From NCBI GenBank assembly GCA_019096155.1, contig JAHCVI010000001.1:1116001-1180000 (forward strand): a DNA stretch of 64,000 nucleotides, given 5' to 3'. This DNA is from Staphylotrichum longicolle (taxonomy: Eukaryota; Ascomycota; Sordariomycetes; Sordariales; Chaetomiaceae). Position 1 is the first letter of the stretch. Each line of letters opens with the position of its first letter. The notes below the pieces were generated by a model. The model saw only the letters and a list, made by a program, of their open reading frames with translations, was not told the origin of the DNA and ran no database searches. Shown in pieces: positions 62,076 to 64,000 of the stretch. The translations under genes and the position numbers were made by a program.

Positions 62076-63640
62076 TTTCAGGTTGGTTCTGATGCCAGGT
62101 GGTCAAGGTCCGTTTTGGGCAATGTGTGAGCCTGTGAGCTTGCTGGTGCGTGTGCCTGCAGTGGCGACTGGACGACAAGTGACTATCGAAGGAGGTGGCC
62201 CGGGGCAGTGTGATGTCGACGAGGTCCCATACAAGGAATGGAACAATAGATAGGATATGATCAACTGCAATGAGACTGCCATCTTCTTATACTCGCCGGT
62301 GGGTAATGGGCAAACTCAAATACCTGTCGTAAGGTACGTACCCAAATCTGCCAGGTCTCGGAGAGCATCGCACGCTTGCCCGGTACCGGCCTGTTTCCGC
62401 TATCCCCTCCACGCAACTCATAGACCCGTTCTGTCGATGGCTCGGGCGACAACTTGTCTCAGCTTCCAGCCACGGCGGCCCTCGGTTGGGCCAGCGCCGA
62501 CTTGAAAACGACGCATTTGCCCATTTTTAGGTATGTCGACCGAAACAACGGCCAACAGAGAAGGGCTCCCTTGAGTCAGGACCGTAACTTGAGTCAATCC
62601 CAAGAGTGTATCCTCGTTCAGGCCTTGGCCAACATTTACCCAGCCTCTCTTGGCACGTGTGCGCGGGGCAGGCCGAAATAGGGAGTGGGTAAGGGGGGCT
62701 CCAACATCCCGTGTCTATTTTAGGCTTAGCTGTTGCCCCTCTCCGTCTGCTTGTGTTGCCAGAGACCTCAACCAACACGAAATCATTCCCTGATGTGTGT
62801 TGGTTGGCCGCGCGGAGGTCGAAATTAAAACAGGTGGCCTGCTTTCAGTGCCTCATCCTCTGTTGGTGATTCCCAGCCCCGACATGGAACCCCTTAGCCA
62901 CTGTGCAGGTGTCGTGGGCGGCAGGCCTGGCTTTCGACGTCCACCCTAGATCATAACCCCATATCATATTGGCCGACCCGATGCCTTCTCGGCCCCGGCT
63001 AACCGGATGGTTGGCCGGGGTGACCGGACATGAGACGGGCGCTGCTCGGTTTGCACTGCCTGTCGGGTCTTCCGATCATTTTCGTCCTGGAAGTTGGGCG
63101 GCCAACAGGTCGGCATGAGACAATCGCACCAGTTGCGCGGACGGCGCGGGAGCCATGAGACCATACATGGATGGATAGATGCCAGCAACGTGTATCCTGC
63201 ACAAAGGCCTGTATGTGTACGGTGTCGAGCAAGTAGGTACCTGCGACCTGGCAGGAAGCTGAAGGGCAAAATCGAGTCGCCAACATGATTATTCCTAACC
63301 TCGTCAGCACTCGAGGTAAAGTCGTGCTATATAAGAGTGGGAAATGCAACTTCGTTTGCTTGTTCGGACTCAAGTTGTTTCAGGCACTCACATCAAGTTA
63401 CCTTACCTTCTTCGTTTTGGAGTAGTCCCGAGTTGCACGTGGACTTCCACTATAACGCTCACGCAACACGACATCTTCGTTCCCACCGACCGTCTCAACC
63501 CGGTTCCTTTTGCGCGCCTTGCCGTCCCATTCCCGTCTGCTGCCGCCCTTGTTCTTTGTGGATACCTCGCGTCACACGCAATGGCCCAAAACCAGCAAGT
63601 CCCCCTCCAGCCAAAGAAGAAACGACAGAGAACAGCCTGA
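62076..63640. other. Gene-poor spacer
   Basis: No supported gene. A 13-bp direct duplication (CCTTTCTGATTGG) lies at about 62040-62067, just inside the possible first exon of the zinc-finger gene. Confidence 0.45.
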
Positions 63641-63659
63641 GACGTGCGAGACTGACCCA

Positions 63660-64000
63660 GGTTTCTTTCGTGCCAGTCATTTCTGGTCCGCCGGGACGCC
63701 TTCTTCCTTGAAGATTATAGACTTGGCCCTGCTGGGACCAGATTACGACCAGGAAGACGTGGTCCCCAACACCTGGGCAGCTATTCTCAACGAATACTTC
63801 GTCAGGATGATGCCGCTCGGAGGGACACATACCTACAGTGTCGACACACAATCCTATCGCGGGCCGGCGCCAGGGCCGCGCAGCGCTCACAAGCCGGATG
63901 TCATTGTCGTCAAGATGTCGACGACACTGAACCCCCCGCAGGCGGCACCGCTCGGGGCTCAGCCCGTCGTGGTAACGCGGGACATTCTCTGGGTCGAGTG
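63660..64000 (+). CDS. Partial conserved hypothetical protein, cut by window end
   Basis: From about 63660 to the window end one frame is open. It encodes ASHFWSAGTPSSLKIIDLAL, LGPDYDQEDVVPNTWAAILN, EYFVRMMPLGGTHTYSVDTQ, SAHKPDVIVVKMSTTLNPPQ and VVVTRDILWVE. The even, protein-like sequence after a CCCAG acceptor-like site suggests a second exon. A possible first exon starts at 63581 (MAQNQQVPLQPKKKRQRTA), but I could not find a consistent junction. Family not recognised; the C-terminus lies outside the window. Confidence 0.6.

Noticed and set aside
1..64000. CRISPR array, bacterial operons, Shine-Dalgarno sites, tRNA genes
   Set aside because: Introns and fungal families show a eukaryotic genome; repeats found are coding minisatellites. 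No cloverleaf with A and B boxes was recognised by eye, though a tRNAscan run could find one.

Overview
The window looks like nuclear DNA of a filamentous ascomycete (Pezizomycotina, most likely a Sordariomycete). Protein genes have 45-115 nt introns with GT-AG borders and CTNAC-like branch points. The family content is typical of such fungi: fungal Zn2Cys6 regulators, RTA1, HET, NACHT, CorA-like and F-box proteins. Two dispersed 5S-like copies and a pogo/Fot1 element ruined by what looks like repeat-induced point mutation (RIP) fit the same picture. No species can be named from the sequence alone. I see no bacterial features, CRISPR array or convincing tRNA gene.

Layout. 1-7.2 kb: the 3' part of separase, then an F-box protein. 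7.2-12.1 kb: a repeat graveyard (5S pseudogene, retrotransposon gag relic), a MARVEL-like membrane protein, a relic of an NLR-type ATPase and a CorA-like membrane protein. 12.7-16.9 kb: a compact three-gene group, a protein kinase lying between two small genes that share a domain and an intron position. 16.9-25.4 kb: gene-poor, with homopolymers, a frameshifted cysteine-rich gene, relics of NLR N-terminal domains (nucleoside phosphorylase, alpha/beta hydrolase) and one intact secreted purple acid phosphatase. 25.4-30 kb: a second MARVEL paralogue, an F-box/Cys-rich protein and a protealysin-like M4 metallopeptidase. 30.3-37.7 kb: two large signalling NTPases, a G-domain/coiled-coil/membrane protein and an intact NACHT NLR without visible C-terminal repeats. 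38-41 kb: a polytopic membrane protein and a second 5S-like fragment. 41.7-47.3 kb: an RTA1-family membrane protein between two fungal transcription factors, one with a damaged zinc cluster. 48-51.1 kb: a small hypothetical gene and a HET-domain gene, convergent. 52-55.3 kb: an SRR1-like gene with an intron-or-stop ambiguity, and LIS1/PAC1. 55.4-57.3 kb: the inactivated pogo-like transposon. 57-64 kb: an F-box/LRR-like gene, a C2H2 zinc-finger gene and the 5' part of an unknown gene cut by the window end.

Housekeeping genes (separase, LIS1, phosphatase) are interspersed with genes typical of fungal self/non-self recognition (NACHT, HET, G-domain, kinase) and with their broken remains. That suggests an accessory, fast-turning-over chromosomal region. 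Exon borders were placed by eye from splice signals and reading-frame continuity, and family assignments come from remembered motifs, not searches.
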